From: Gemmatimonadota bacterium
Lineage (GTDB): Bacteria; Gemmatimonadota; Gemmatimonadetes; Longimicrobiales; Longimicrobiaceae
Length of the DNA: 5,103 bases
Assembly: GCA_019348265.1 (NCBI GenBank)
Contig: JAHWJV010000278.1
Span: forward strand, 1-5,103
Direction: 5' to 3'
Shown here: piece after piece, positions 1 through 5,103 of the stretch
How the letters are laid out: every line of letters starts with the position of its first letter
How positions within the stretch are numbered: the first letter of the stretch is position 1
Program-made: the position numbers and the translations under genes
The notes under the pieces: generated by a model
Seen by the model: the letters and a program-made list of their open reading frames with translations, nothing else
What the model was told of the DNA's origin: nothing
Database searches by the model: none

Positions 1-597
1 CAGCCGCGAGATGCTCCACCCCAGCAGCAGCGCCAGCCCGCCCACCTGCACCGCAACGAACTTGCGGCTGAGGGCGCCCATCACCAGGAACAGCGCCGCC
101 GTCGCTAGCACGTTGGGGACCACCATCAGCGCGAAGGGGAGCGCGTACGCCCCCGCGCCGTACGAGGCGATGCGGTCCGGGTCGGTGAAGGGCAGCGACG
201 CGGCCGTGGCCGCGCCCAGGGGAATGCCCAGCATCACCAGCAGGTTCGCGAGCACCGCGCCCAGGTAGCGCCCGCCCAGGTCCGCCCACTTCGGCGTGGG
301 CGTGGTGAAGAAGAGCGGGTAGGCGCGCGTCTCGAAGTCGCGGAAGATCGCCGTCCCCGCGATCGCCGAGGTCACGGGCACCGCCAGGATCCCCAGCGTC
401 AGCATCAGCGTGGTGATGCGCAGCGGCGAGTTGGCCAGGAGCAGGTCACTCCCCAGGTCCCACTCGCGCCACGCCCCCGCGCGCGACGCCGTGACCGTCC
501 ACGAGATCAGGAACAGGACGCCGAAGTACACCCAGGTGGAGATCCGCCGCAGATAGTAGCGGAGCTCGAAGCGCAGGATCTCGAGGAAAGCGCTCAC
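1..597 (-). CDS. ABC-2 type transporter permease, N-terminal 199 residues (truncated by window edge)
   Basis: This is the membrane subunit of an ABC exporter, partnered with the ATPase encoded just upstream. The frame is open from a GTG at 597-595 to base 1, so only the N-terminal 199 residues are visible. The protein begins MSAFLEILRFELRYYLRR, a basic amphipathic lead-in, followed by hydrophobic segments at about residues 21-38, 62-85, 109-135, 148-176 and 181 onward. A cytoplasmic-loop stretch at 86-113 (RDFETRAYPLFFTTP, then GGRYLGA) resembles ABC-2 permeases, including the long ones that carry a C-terminal M1 aminopeptidase domain. Whether that domain is present lies outside the window. 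The start codon overlaps the ATPase stop (GTGA) and no Shine-Dalgarno sequence is visible, so translation is probably coupled. The family assignment comes from topology, local motifs and context; the substrate is unknown. Confidence 0.86.
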   Translation of the reverse strand, partial: MSAFLEILRFELRYYLRRISTWVYFGVLFLISWTVTASRAGAWREWDLGSDLLLANSPLRITTLMLTLGILAVPVTSAIAGTAIFRDFETRAYPLFFTTPTPKWADLGGRYLGAVLANLLVMLGIPLGAATAASLPFTDPDRIASYGAGAYALPFALMVVPNVLATAALFLVMGALSRKFVAVQVGGLALLLGWSISRL

Positions 598-1505
598 GCG
601 AGCACCGCGGCTTCGGGTGTCTCACCCTCCCCGCTGATGTGGCGGCCCATCGCGGCGAAGTAGACGTCCTCCAGGCTGGGGTCCACGGGCTGGAAGCTCT
701 CGTCGGGGCGAGCGTCGTGGTGAACGTGGATCATCGTCCGCCCGGCCAGCATGCGCGTCGAGATGACGTGGTGCGCCGCCTCCTCCGCCGCGACCTCGCT
801 CCTGTCGACGATCTTCTTCCACACCTTGCCGCGCATCTTCTCGATGGCGGCCAGCGGCTCCCCCTCCAGCAGGATCTCGCCGCGATCGATGATCGCCATC
901 CGGCTGCACAGCTCCGAGACGTCTTCGACGATGTGGGTCGACAGGATGACGACGCTGTTCTCGCCGAGCTCGCTCAGCAGGTTCAGGAAGCGCACACGCT
1001 CGGCCGGATCCAGACCCGCCGTGGGCTCGTCCACGATGATCAGCCGGGGATTCCCGAGCAGCGCGACGGCGATCCCGAAGCGCTGGCGCATCCCGCCGGA
1101 GAAGCCGCCGAGCTTCTTCTTTCGCACTTCGTACAGGTTCGTCTGCTGCAGCAGCGCCTGCACCGTCTCTTTCCGCTCCGCGCGATGGGTGATCCCTTTG
1201 AGCACGGCGAAATGGTCGAGCAGCTCCTCCGCCCCGACCTTGGGGTAGACGCCGAACTCCTGCGGGAGGTACCCCAGCGTTCTCCGCACCTCCTCCTTCT
1301 GCGTGAGCACGTCGATCTCCCCGAGCCGGATCGTACCGGAGTCCGCCTCCTGCAGCGTCGCGATGGTGCGCATCAGCGTCGACTTCCCCGCCCCGTTCGG
1401 GCCGAGGAGACCATACATCCCCTGGGGGATAGTCAGGGAGACGTCCGTCAGCGCCTGCACGCCGTTGGCGTAGCTCTTCGACAGGTTGCGGATGATCAGT
1501 TCCAC
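594..1505 (-). CDS. ABC transporter ATP-binding protein (ABC-2 exporter type)
   Basis: This 303-residue cytoplasmic ATPase powers the permease that follows it. All nucleotide-binding motifs are present in order: Walker A GPNGAGKST at residues 35-43, Q-loop glutamine 82 in LPQEF, signature FSGGM at 135-139, Walker B LIIVDEP at 155-161 with catalytic Glu160, D-loop GLDP at 164-167, and H-loop His191. Residues from about 220 on form the variable tail seen in ABC-2 ATPases, with the typical closing motif PSLEDVYF at 276-283. The frame opens with GTG at 1505-1503. That start fits the family, which normally begins a few residues before the first beta strand, but the upstream sequence is pyrimidine-rich with no good ribosome binding site. 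The stop overlaps the permease start by two bases. LPQEF and FSGGM are typical of the exporter branch rather than nutrient importers. The cargo cannot be inferred. Confidence 0.96.
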   Translation of the reverse strand: MELIIRNLSKSYANGVQALTDVSLTIPQGMYGLLGPNGAGKSTLMRTIATLQEADSGTIRLGEIDVLTQKEEVRRTLGYLPQEFGVYPKVGAEELLDHFAVLKGITHRAERKETVQALLQQTNLYEVRKKKLGGFSGGMRQRFGIAVALLGNPRLIIVDEPTAGLDPAERVRFLNLLSELGENSVVILSTHIVEDVSELCSRMAIIDRGEILLEGEPLAAIEKMRGKVWKKIVDRSEVAAEEAAHHVISTRMLAGRTMIHVHHDARPDESFQPVDPSLEDVYFAAMGRHISGEGETPEAAVLA

Positions 1506-1632
1506 GAATGAGCGGGGGGTAGGAGGGCGCTGGGATCGGAATAGGCGGCTGGAACGCCGGCCGTCGGTTCAGGCATTCGAACACGCGTCGGCGGCGCGGC
1601 GGGCGCCGAGCCGCGCGTTAGAAGTACACGAC

Positions 1633-1830
1633 CTAGATGCGGCGGGCCAGCACCCAGCCTGCCGTTGCGAACACCAGGACGAGGATCGGCCCTGCGCCGA
1701 TCCACACGATCGGCACAACGAAGCCGCCAGCCGTCACCGCCGGCAGTGCAACGCCGGCCAGCGCGCCCGAGGAGGCGCCCTACGGCCCGATGCGGAGAGG
1801 GAGACCGTCCGGTCCGCGGGATCGCTTCAT
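1633..1830 (-). pseudogene. Possible broken small two-helix membrane protein
   Basis: On the minus strand an ATG at 1830-1828 opens a 65-codon frame that ends at TAG 1635-1633 but is interrupted by a TAG at codon 17 (1782-1780). After the internal stop, 48 codons encode a strongly hydrophobic segment. It includes GGFVVPIVWIGAGPILVLVF, could form two short membrane helices, and ends in the basic ARRI. Third positions are mostly G or C, as in the neighbouring genes. The ATG has no good ribosome binding site; a shorter product could start at an internal GTG. It may be a decayed small membrane protein, a real short gene with a different start, or chance. I recognise no family. Confidence 0.25.
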
Positions 1831-1901
1831 GGGGACGCATCCGGGTGGGGAAAAGAGGAGTGTAGCTCGTAGGAGCAGCCCGGAGAAGCTGCAGCTGCTG
1901 G

Positions 1902-2046
1902 CTAGCCGGCCTGGCGATAGCGCATCGTCACTACCTGTATAAGTGGTCGATCATTCCCGGGGGTACCGCCGCGCTCACGGATCTCCTCCTACCCGGCGTG
2001 CAGCTGGTCCGTGGTCAGGTGGAGGATCTCTGCCGTCCGAATTCGC
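1902..2046 (-). pseudogene. Possible decayed coding fragment with an internal stop
   Basis: Reading leftward on the minus strand, one frame gives RTAEILHLTTDQLHAG, then TAG at 1991-1989. It then continues in frame as EEIRERGGTPGNDRP and LIQVVTMRYRQAG before TAG at 1904-1902. The composition is balanced, unlike the Arg/Pro-rich chance frames nearby, and the 12 codons just before the first stop all end in G or C. No start codon with a ribosome binding site was found close by. The segment may be the remnant of a small gene or a coincidence. No family is assigned. Confidence 0.15.
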
Positions 2047-2126
2047 GACGGCGGGAGGTTAGAGGGTGATTCAGGCGGCGCCTGGTGTGGAATCTGCGAC
2101 TGCGCGTACTCCCGAGCCACCTTTGC

Positions 2127-2134
2127 AGGAGGAG
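2127..2134 (+). promoter_or_regulatory. Strong Shine-Dalgarno sequence for the small plus-strand gene
   Basis: The sequence AGGAGGAG ends five bases before the ATG at 2140, and its GGAGG core sits seven bases away. It is the best ribosome binding site in the window. It sets the start at 2140 rather than at the in-frame ATG at 2011, whose extra 43 codons give an unremarkable Arg/Gly/Cys-containing sequence. Confidence 0.75.
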
Positions 2135-2139
2135 TTTCC

Positions 2140-2349
2140 ATGGCCAGAGAACAGGAAGAGCCGCAGGCGCCGAAGGATCCGGGCGAGACCTCACGCGCTG
2201 GTGCGCAGGGTCGAGGCGAGGACGCCGGCACGTCCGCGGCCCCCGAGACAGCCGACGATGGGTCCATGCCCACCGCGGCGCGCCCCCGGACGGGGGGGAG
2301 CGGACTCGCGAACGAGATCGGTATGCCCGAGACCGACGGGAAGAGTTAG
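2140..2349 (+). CDS. Small acidic, probably disordered hypothetical protein (69 aa)
   Basis: I do not recognise this gene. It encodes 69 residues starting MAREQEEPQAPKDPGETSRA and ending ANEIGMPETDGKS. The composition is extreme: rich in Ala, Gly, Glu, Asp, Pro, Ser and Thr, with no Cys, Phe, Trp, Tyr, Val or His, and only one Leu and one Ile. There are 13 acidic residues against 7 basic ones, so it is acidic and should be intrinsically disordered. It has no signal peptide or membrane segment. Support for a real gene is the near-perfect ribosome binding site at 2127-2134 and the strong hairpin starting 26 bases after the stop. It is the only plus-strand gene in the window, so it is transcribed alone and converges on the oxidoreductase gene. 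The low-complexity composition keeps open the possibility that it is not translated. Confidence 0.6.
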   Translation: MAREQEEPQAPKDPGETSRAGAQGRGEDAGTSAAPETADDGSMPTAARPRTGGSGLANEIGMPETDGKS

Positions 2350-2374
2350 CCGACCCTCGCTGCTCATCCGTGCG

Positions 2375-2411
2375 CGACGCGGCTCGCCTGATCGTCAGGC
2401 GAGCCGCGTCG
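2375..2411. terminator. 17-bp perfect hairpin between convergent genes, probable bidirectional terminator
   Basis: Arms 2375-2391 and 2395-2411 are perfectly complementary over 17 bp around a three-base TCG loop. The hairpin lies 26 bases after the small plus-strand gene's stop and 37 bases after the oxidoreductase's stop on the other strand, exactly where a shared terminator is expected. Neither side has a run of T after the stem. It is therefore not a canonical intrinsic terminator and may act through stem stability, RNA end protection or Rho assistance. Confidence 0.65.
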
Positions 2412-2447
2412 TCTACCGTCCATATCCGACGATTCCGCCACGTCCGC

Positions 2448-3836
2448 TCAGCCGACGATCTTCATCGTCTCCGGGTTCCACTGGTACGGGCGCTTGTCGA
2501 AGTAGCTCATGTTCGTCAGGAGCGCGGGTCCGGCGGCTCGGAAGCCGAACACCGCGTCCTCGACGACCGGCTTCCTCGACCGCACCGCGTTGAAGAAGTT
2601 CTGGAAGTGGTCCAGCAAGTCGTTGTATCCGGCCGGTGGCGCGTACACCTCGGTGTGCTGCGGCGACACCTCGGGCGCCCTCTCCGGGTGCCTGGCCCTG
2701 TACTCGCGCACCACCTGCTCCTGCACCGCCCTCGAGAAGGTGTTGGCCGTGTGACCCGGCTCGCGCTCCCTGGTCGCGCGCTGCAGCGTGACCCGGTTGT
2801 CGATGGTCAGCACGCCGTCGGGGCCGATGAAGCGGAAGCTCGAGCCGCCGCCGTCACCGGACGCGAAATTCACCCGCATGTTGATGTTGAAGGCGGGGTG
2901 CCGCGGCGTTTCCGGGTAGTCGAGCAGGCCGATCATCACGTCCGGGACATCGCGCCCGTCCTTCCAGTGACGAAGTCCGCCAGTGGACATCACCCGCGTC
3001 GGGCCGTTGCTGTCCAGGACGTAATGGATGCCGCTGAAGAGGTGCACGAAGAGGTCTCCCGGGACTCCGGTGCCATAGTCCTGATAATTGCGCCAGCGGA
3101 AGAGGCGAATCGGCTCGAAGGGCCGCTTGGGCGCGTGGCCGAGGAAGCGGTCCCAGTCGATGGTCTCCGGGCTCGCGTCCGTAGGGATGGAGTACTGCCA
3201 CGCCCCGAGCGAGGAATTCCGGTCGTAGTTGACCTCGATGAAGTTGAGGGGGCCGATCACGCCGGCGGCGAGCAGCTCCTTGGCCTTGGCGTAGACGATG
3301 GAGCTGACGCGCTGGCTGCCGACCTGGAGGATCCTCCCGGTGCGCCGCTGCGCGTCGATCACGCCATGGCCCTCCTCGATCCTCTGCACCATCGGCTTCT
3401 CGACGTACACGTCCTTGCCGGCGTTCATCGCATCGATCGCCATCCGGGCGTGCCAGTGATCGGGCGTGGCGATGATCACCGCGTCGACGTCGGGGCGGGC
3501 GAGGACCTCCCGGTAGTCGCGCGTGGTGAAGAGGTGGTTGCCCCAGACCTCCCTGGCCCGCGTCAGGCGCCCCTCGTACACGTCGGCCGCCGCCACCATT
3601 CGCACGCCAGGGACGCGGAGCGCGGCGTTGGTGTCATTGGAGCCCTGGATGCCGACCCCGATGGTGGCGATGCGGACGTCGCCGCTCTGCTGGGCCTCGC
3701 GATCGTCCGGCGTCGCGAGCTGGAAGTGCTGCGCGCCATGGGCCTCCGCGGGGATCGTGCTCGTACCGGCGCCGGCGGCCAGCGCCGCTCCGCTCCGCTT
3801 CAGGAATTGCCGGCGTGAAGTTCTCTTGTCGCTCAT
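2448..3836 (-). CDS. Tat-exported Gfo/Idh/MocA family oxidoreductase
   Basis: This NAD(P)-dependent sugar or cyclitol dehydrogenase-type protein of 462 residues is predicted to act in the periplasm. The N-terminus carries a twin-arginine signal, SRRQFLKR at residues 7-14, then an Ala/Gly-rich stretch and a likely cleavage site after AEA (30-32). The Rossmann domain begins near residue 54 with the glycine motif GVGIQG (60-65). Asp85 ends the second strand, where it could bind the ribose of NAD. The family motif EKP is at 146-148. The C-terminal domain contains DLFVHLFSGIHYV (261-273), whose histidines occupy the usual active-site region. The start at 3836 is supported by AAGGA at 3850-3846, nine bases upstream. 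Length and the Tat signal match many exported homologues. Glucose-fructose oxidoreductase is a precedent for Tat export with bound cofactor. The DUF1080 neighbour suggests C3 oxidation of glycosides, but the substrate is inferred only. Confidence 0.96.
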   Translation of the reverse strand: MSDKRTSRRQFLKRSGAALAAGAGTSTIPAEAHGAQHFQLATPDDREAQQSGDVRIATIGVGIQGSNDTNAALRVPGVRMVAAADVYEGRLTRAREVWGNHLFTTRDYREVLARPDVDAVIIATPDHWHARMAIDAMNAGKDVYVEKPMVQRIEEGHGVIDAQRRTGRILQVGSQRVSSIVYAKAKELLAAGVIGPLNFIEVNYDRNSSLGAWQYSIPTDASPETIDWDRFLGHAPKRPFEPIRLFRWRNYQDYGTGVPGDLFVHLFSGIHYVLDSNGPTRVMSTGGLRHWKDGRDVPDVMIGLLDYPETPRHPAFNINMRVNFASGDGGGSSFRFIGPDGVLTIDNRVTLQRATREREPGHTANTFSRAVQEQVVREYRARHPERAPEVSPQHTEVYAPPAGYNDLLDHFQNFFNAVRSRKPVVEDAVFGFRAAGPALLTNMSYFDKRPYQWNPETMKIVG

Positions 3837-3957
3837 CGGTGTTCGTCCTTCGGTGGGGATTACAGCAGCGCGAAGCGCTCAGGAAATGCGGATCTGCCGG
3901 GTCGATCATGCGGTTGAAGAGAGTCTCGCGCACGCGTCCACCCTCCCAGGAATAGCG

Positions 3958-3993
3958 CGGCTCCCGGGGGCGGGCAAGCCTCCCCGGGAGCCG
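3958..3993 (-). terminator. GC-rich hairpin after the DUF1080 gene
   Basis: Arms 3958-3969 and 3982-3993 form a 12-bp perfect stem around a 12-base loop, starting 13 bases after the lipoprotein gene's stop in the direction of transcription. No T run follows. It may terminate or attenuate transcription before the oxidoreductase gene, or stabilise the upstream mRNA. The remaining 121 bases up to the oxidoreductase start could hold a separate promoter, but I see no clear one. Confidence 0.5.
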
Positions 3994-4006
3994 GTCTGCC
4001 TGGGGC

Positions 4007-4639
4007 TCAGTCGAGCTCGGTGATCCGGATGTTGCGGAACCGAGCCCTGCTCGCCTCGCCCCACGATCCCGCGCCACCATGCACCTGCAGCCCGATGTAC
4101 CCTTCACGAGGGTAGCGCGGGATCGTGTCCTGGAAGTCGAGCGTCTGGACGCCGTTCAACCACGCGTTGATGCGCGCCGGCTGTCCGGTGATGCGAGCGC
4201 GGAGATGGTTCCACCCCTCCGTACGATAGGTCCTTCTCCAGTCCGGGTACTGGACCAGGAAGTTGCCGGCCGTTGGGGCGTACAGGCTTCCTACCGTCCC
4301 CTTCGCATGGTTGTCGATGGTGATCTGGTAGCCCATCCCATCCTCACGCGTGCGCAGGAAGAGCCCCGTATCCGCCGGATCGTCCGCGGAGAATTCCAAC
4401 TCGATCTCGAAATCCGCATAAGAGCGGTCGGTTCCCAGCAGGCCGCCAGTGTGGCCCGGTTCCTGGTTCGCGACCAGGGTGCCGTTCTCGACGCTCCAGA
4501 GGCCTCCGCCTCCGCCGTGCACGGCTTTGCGGCTCCACCCTTCCAGCGAGACACCGTTGAAGAGACTCCGGCCCCCGCCCTGTACGCTGGCGCAGCCGGC
4601 GACCAGCAGTGCGATCGATGCAGCGGCAATCAGCTTCAT
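4007..4639 (-). CDS. DUF1080 / 3-keto-disaccharide hydrolase domain lipoprotein
   Basis: This 210-residue protein is a member of the PF06439 family, a concanavalin-like jelly-roll fold found in enzymes acting on 3-keto-glycosides. It starts with a lipoprotein signal peptide ending in the lipobox VAGC (13-16). Cys16 would be lipidated and position +2 is Ala, which favours the outer membrane. Family landmarks follow in order: LFNGVSLEGW (26-35), GGLLGTDRSYADFEIELEF (65-83), GLFLR (92-96), YQI (104-106), LNGV (161-164), YIGLQVHGG (181-189) and ARFRNIRI (199-206). It is a complete single-domain protein of usual length. The ATG overlaps the creatininase stop (ATGA), with GGAG at 4648-4645 as ribosome binding site. 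Together with the downstream oxidoreductase it suggests cleavage of C3-oxidised sugars at the cell envelope. Catalytic activity is inferred from the family, not shown here. Confidence 0.95.
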   Translation of the reverse strand: MKLIAAASIALLVAGCASVQGGGRSLFNGVSLEGWSRKAVHGGGGGLWSVENGTLVANQEPGHTGGLLGTDRSYADFEIELEFSADDPADTGLFLRTREDGMGYQITIDNHAKGTVGSLYAPTAGNFLVQYPDWRRTYRTEGWNHLRARITGQPARINAWLNGVQTLDFQDTIPRYPREGYIGLQVHGGAGSWGEASRARFRNIRITELD

Positions 4640-5103
4640 GTGTTCTCCGGGTAGCGAGATGACCGCGATCGCGCGGCATGCGGCGAAGAGACTCCCCGAG
4701 CCCGGCTGGAGCCGGGCGGATCCTGATACATGTCGTCGCGTGAGGCGGCGGCGAGCTCCGTCAGGAACCCGGCAATACGCGAGACCACCGCGGTGACGTA
4801 TTCCCTTCCCTTCTCCGGAGTCGATGCTCCGGGATCACCGATGCCGGTATCGGCGGAGACCTGGGTCCACTGGCGCGGGGCCCAGGCCCACCGCTCGCGC
4901 AGCGCCGCGACCCGGAACACGCGCGCGCTCCCGTCGCCGGCCTCGCCGAGCGGTAGCACGAGCGCGGAGGCGATGTGCTGCATCACGCTGGTCTCCATCT
5001 CTCCCGCGTGATCTCCGAGATCTTCGAAGTGCAATGCGGGATCCACCACCTTGTACCAGTCGACCTCGCACAGGAACAGGTCCACCTTCGGCTGGAGCTC
5101 CCG
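4636..5103 (-). CDS. Creatininase-family amidohydrolase, C-terminal 155 residues (truncated by window edge)
   Basis: Creatininase-family enzymes are metal-dependent hydrolases of cyclic or linear amide bonds; known members include creatinine amidohydrolase and the MftE peptidase. The frame is open to the right window edge, so the N-terminal part with the first metal ligands is missing. Counting Val at 5085 as 1, the hallmark DHAGEMETS is at 25-33; its His and Glu correspond to the metal-binding pair in creatininase. The family segment GDPGASTPEKG is at 83-93. WAWAP and TQVSADTGIGDP (74-85) also fit. Family similarity ends near DDMY (117-120). The last 28 residues are a Ser/Arg/Pro-rich tail that reads through a GC hairpin (4700-4717) and overlaps the lipoprotein start. 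That tail may be a recent extension after loss of the original stop. The overlap implies translational coupling with the DUF1080 gene. The substrate is unknown. Confidence 0.93.
   Translation of the reverse strand, partial: RELQPKVDLFLCEVDWYKVVDPALHFEDLGDHAGEMETSVMQHIASALVLPLGEAGDGSARVFRVAALRERWAWAPRQWTQVSADTGIGDPGASTPEKGREYVTAVVSRIAGFLTELAAASRDDMYQDPPGSSRARGVSSPHAARSRSSRYPENT

Larger units (their letters stand above)
1506..2139. other. Gene-poor intergenic stretch between the ABC ATPase and the small plus-strand gene
   Basis: No intact gene with a recognisable product was found in these 634 bases on either strand. The open frames present give Arg/Pro/Ala-rich translations typical of chance frames in GC-rich DNA. 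Two minus-strand patches are more protein-like but carry in-frame stops; they are listed separately (1633-1830 and 1902-2046). An imperfect GC hairpin (7-bp arms at 1594-1600 and 1610-1616, 9-base loop) lies between the first patch and the ATPase start. The stretch should hold the divergent promoters for the ATPase operon (leftward) and the small gene (rightward), but I could not identify convincing -35/-10 pairs. No tRNA-like cloverleaf was found. Confidence 0.6.

Noticed and set aside
639..1511. A 290-codon plus-strand open frame
   Set aside because: It is the antisense shadow of the ABC ATPase gene, whose nucleotide-binding motifs are all intact.
1855..1935. tRNA-like D-arm (TAGCTCGTAGGAGCA)
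   Set aside because: The D-loop would be too short, no T-arm of the GGTTCGAATCC type follows at the right distance, and no acceptor stem pairs on either strand.
1932..1986. 15-codon minus-strand ORF (GTG at 1978) behind a GGAGGAG motif
   Set aside because: It is too short to judge, overlaps the other decayed frame, and has no supporting context beyond the ribosome-binding-like motif.
2072..2084. 13-base interrupted palindrome CAGGCGGCGCCTG upstream of the small gene
   Set aside because: Six-base half-sites like this are common by chance in DNA this GC-rich. There is no second copy and no identified promoter to place it against.
2085..3818. A 577-codon plus-strand open frame
   Set aside because: It lies opposite the well-supported Gfo/Idh/MocA gene, its Arg/Val/His-rich translation is typical of antisense frames in GC-rich DNA, and it matches no family.
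3837..3933. Upstream leader reading frame (GTG at 3933) preceding the oxidoreductase, with GGGAGG ahead of it
   Set aside because: The frame simply runs on into the oxidoreductase gene in the wrong phase, with no stop near its start codon and an unremarkable translation.
1..5103. CRISPR arrays, insertion sequences or long direct repeats
   Set aside because: No regularly spaced repeats, transposase-like frames or terminal inverted repeats with target duplications were seen.

Overview
The window is GC-rich, with coding regions strongly biased to G/C in third codon positions. The gene types are a Tat-exported Gfo/Idh/MocA oxidoreductase, a DUF1080 lipoprotein, a creatininase-family protein, and an ABC-2 exporter whose permease start resembles those of permease/M1-peptidase fusions. 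This mix suggests a Gram-negative soil or sediment bacterium such as a member of Gemmatimonadota. Acidobacteriota or Planctomycetota are also possible. No marker gene settles the taxonomy.

Right part (5103 to 2448, minus strand): a creatininase-family metal hydrolase, cut by the right edge, runs into a DUF1080 lipoprotein gene through an ATGA stop/start overlap. After the lipoprotein come a GC-rich hairpin and about 170 bp without a gene, then a Tat-signal Gfo/Idh/MocA oxidoreductase. The oxidoreductase and the lipoprotein are both predicted to act outside the cytoplasm. Their families are linked to 3-keto-glycoside chemistry: oxidation of a sugar at C3, then cleavage of the keto-glycoside. 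A sugar-processing pair in the periplasm is therefore the best reading of this block. The role of the creatininase relative in it is unclear.

Middle (2447 to 1506): a small, acidic, probably disordered 69-residue gene on the plus strand (2140-2349) has a near-ideal ribosome binding site. It converges on the oxidoreductase, and the two stops are separated by a 17-bp perfect hairpin that probably serves as a shared terminator. To its left lies about 630 bp with no intact recognisable gene. That stretch holds two minus-strand patches that look like broken protein-coding sequence: one two-helix membrane segment and one short soluble segment.

Left part (1505 to 1, minus strand): an ABC transporter ATPase overlaps, through a GTGA junction, a multi-pass permease that is cut by the left edge. 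They form one translationally coupled exporter unit.

Most of the window is ordinary bacterial gene content. I did not find a clearly new system. The items most worth a second look are the exported oxidoreductase/DUF1080 pair with the coupled creatininase, the small plus-strand gene, and the interrupted reading frames in the intergenic stretch.
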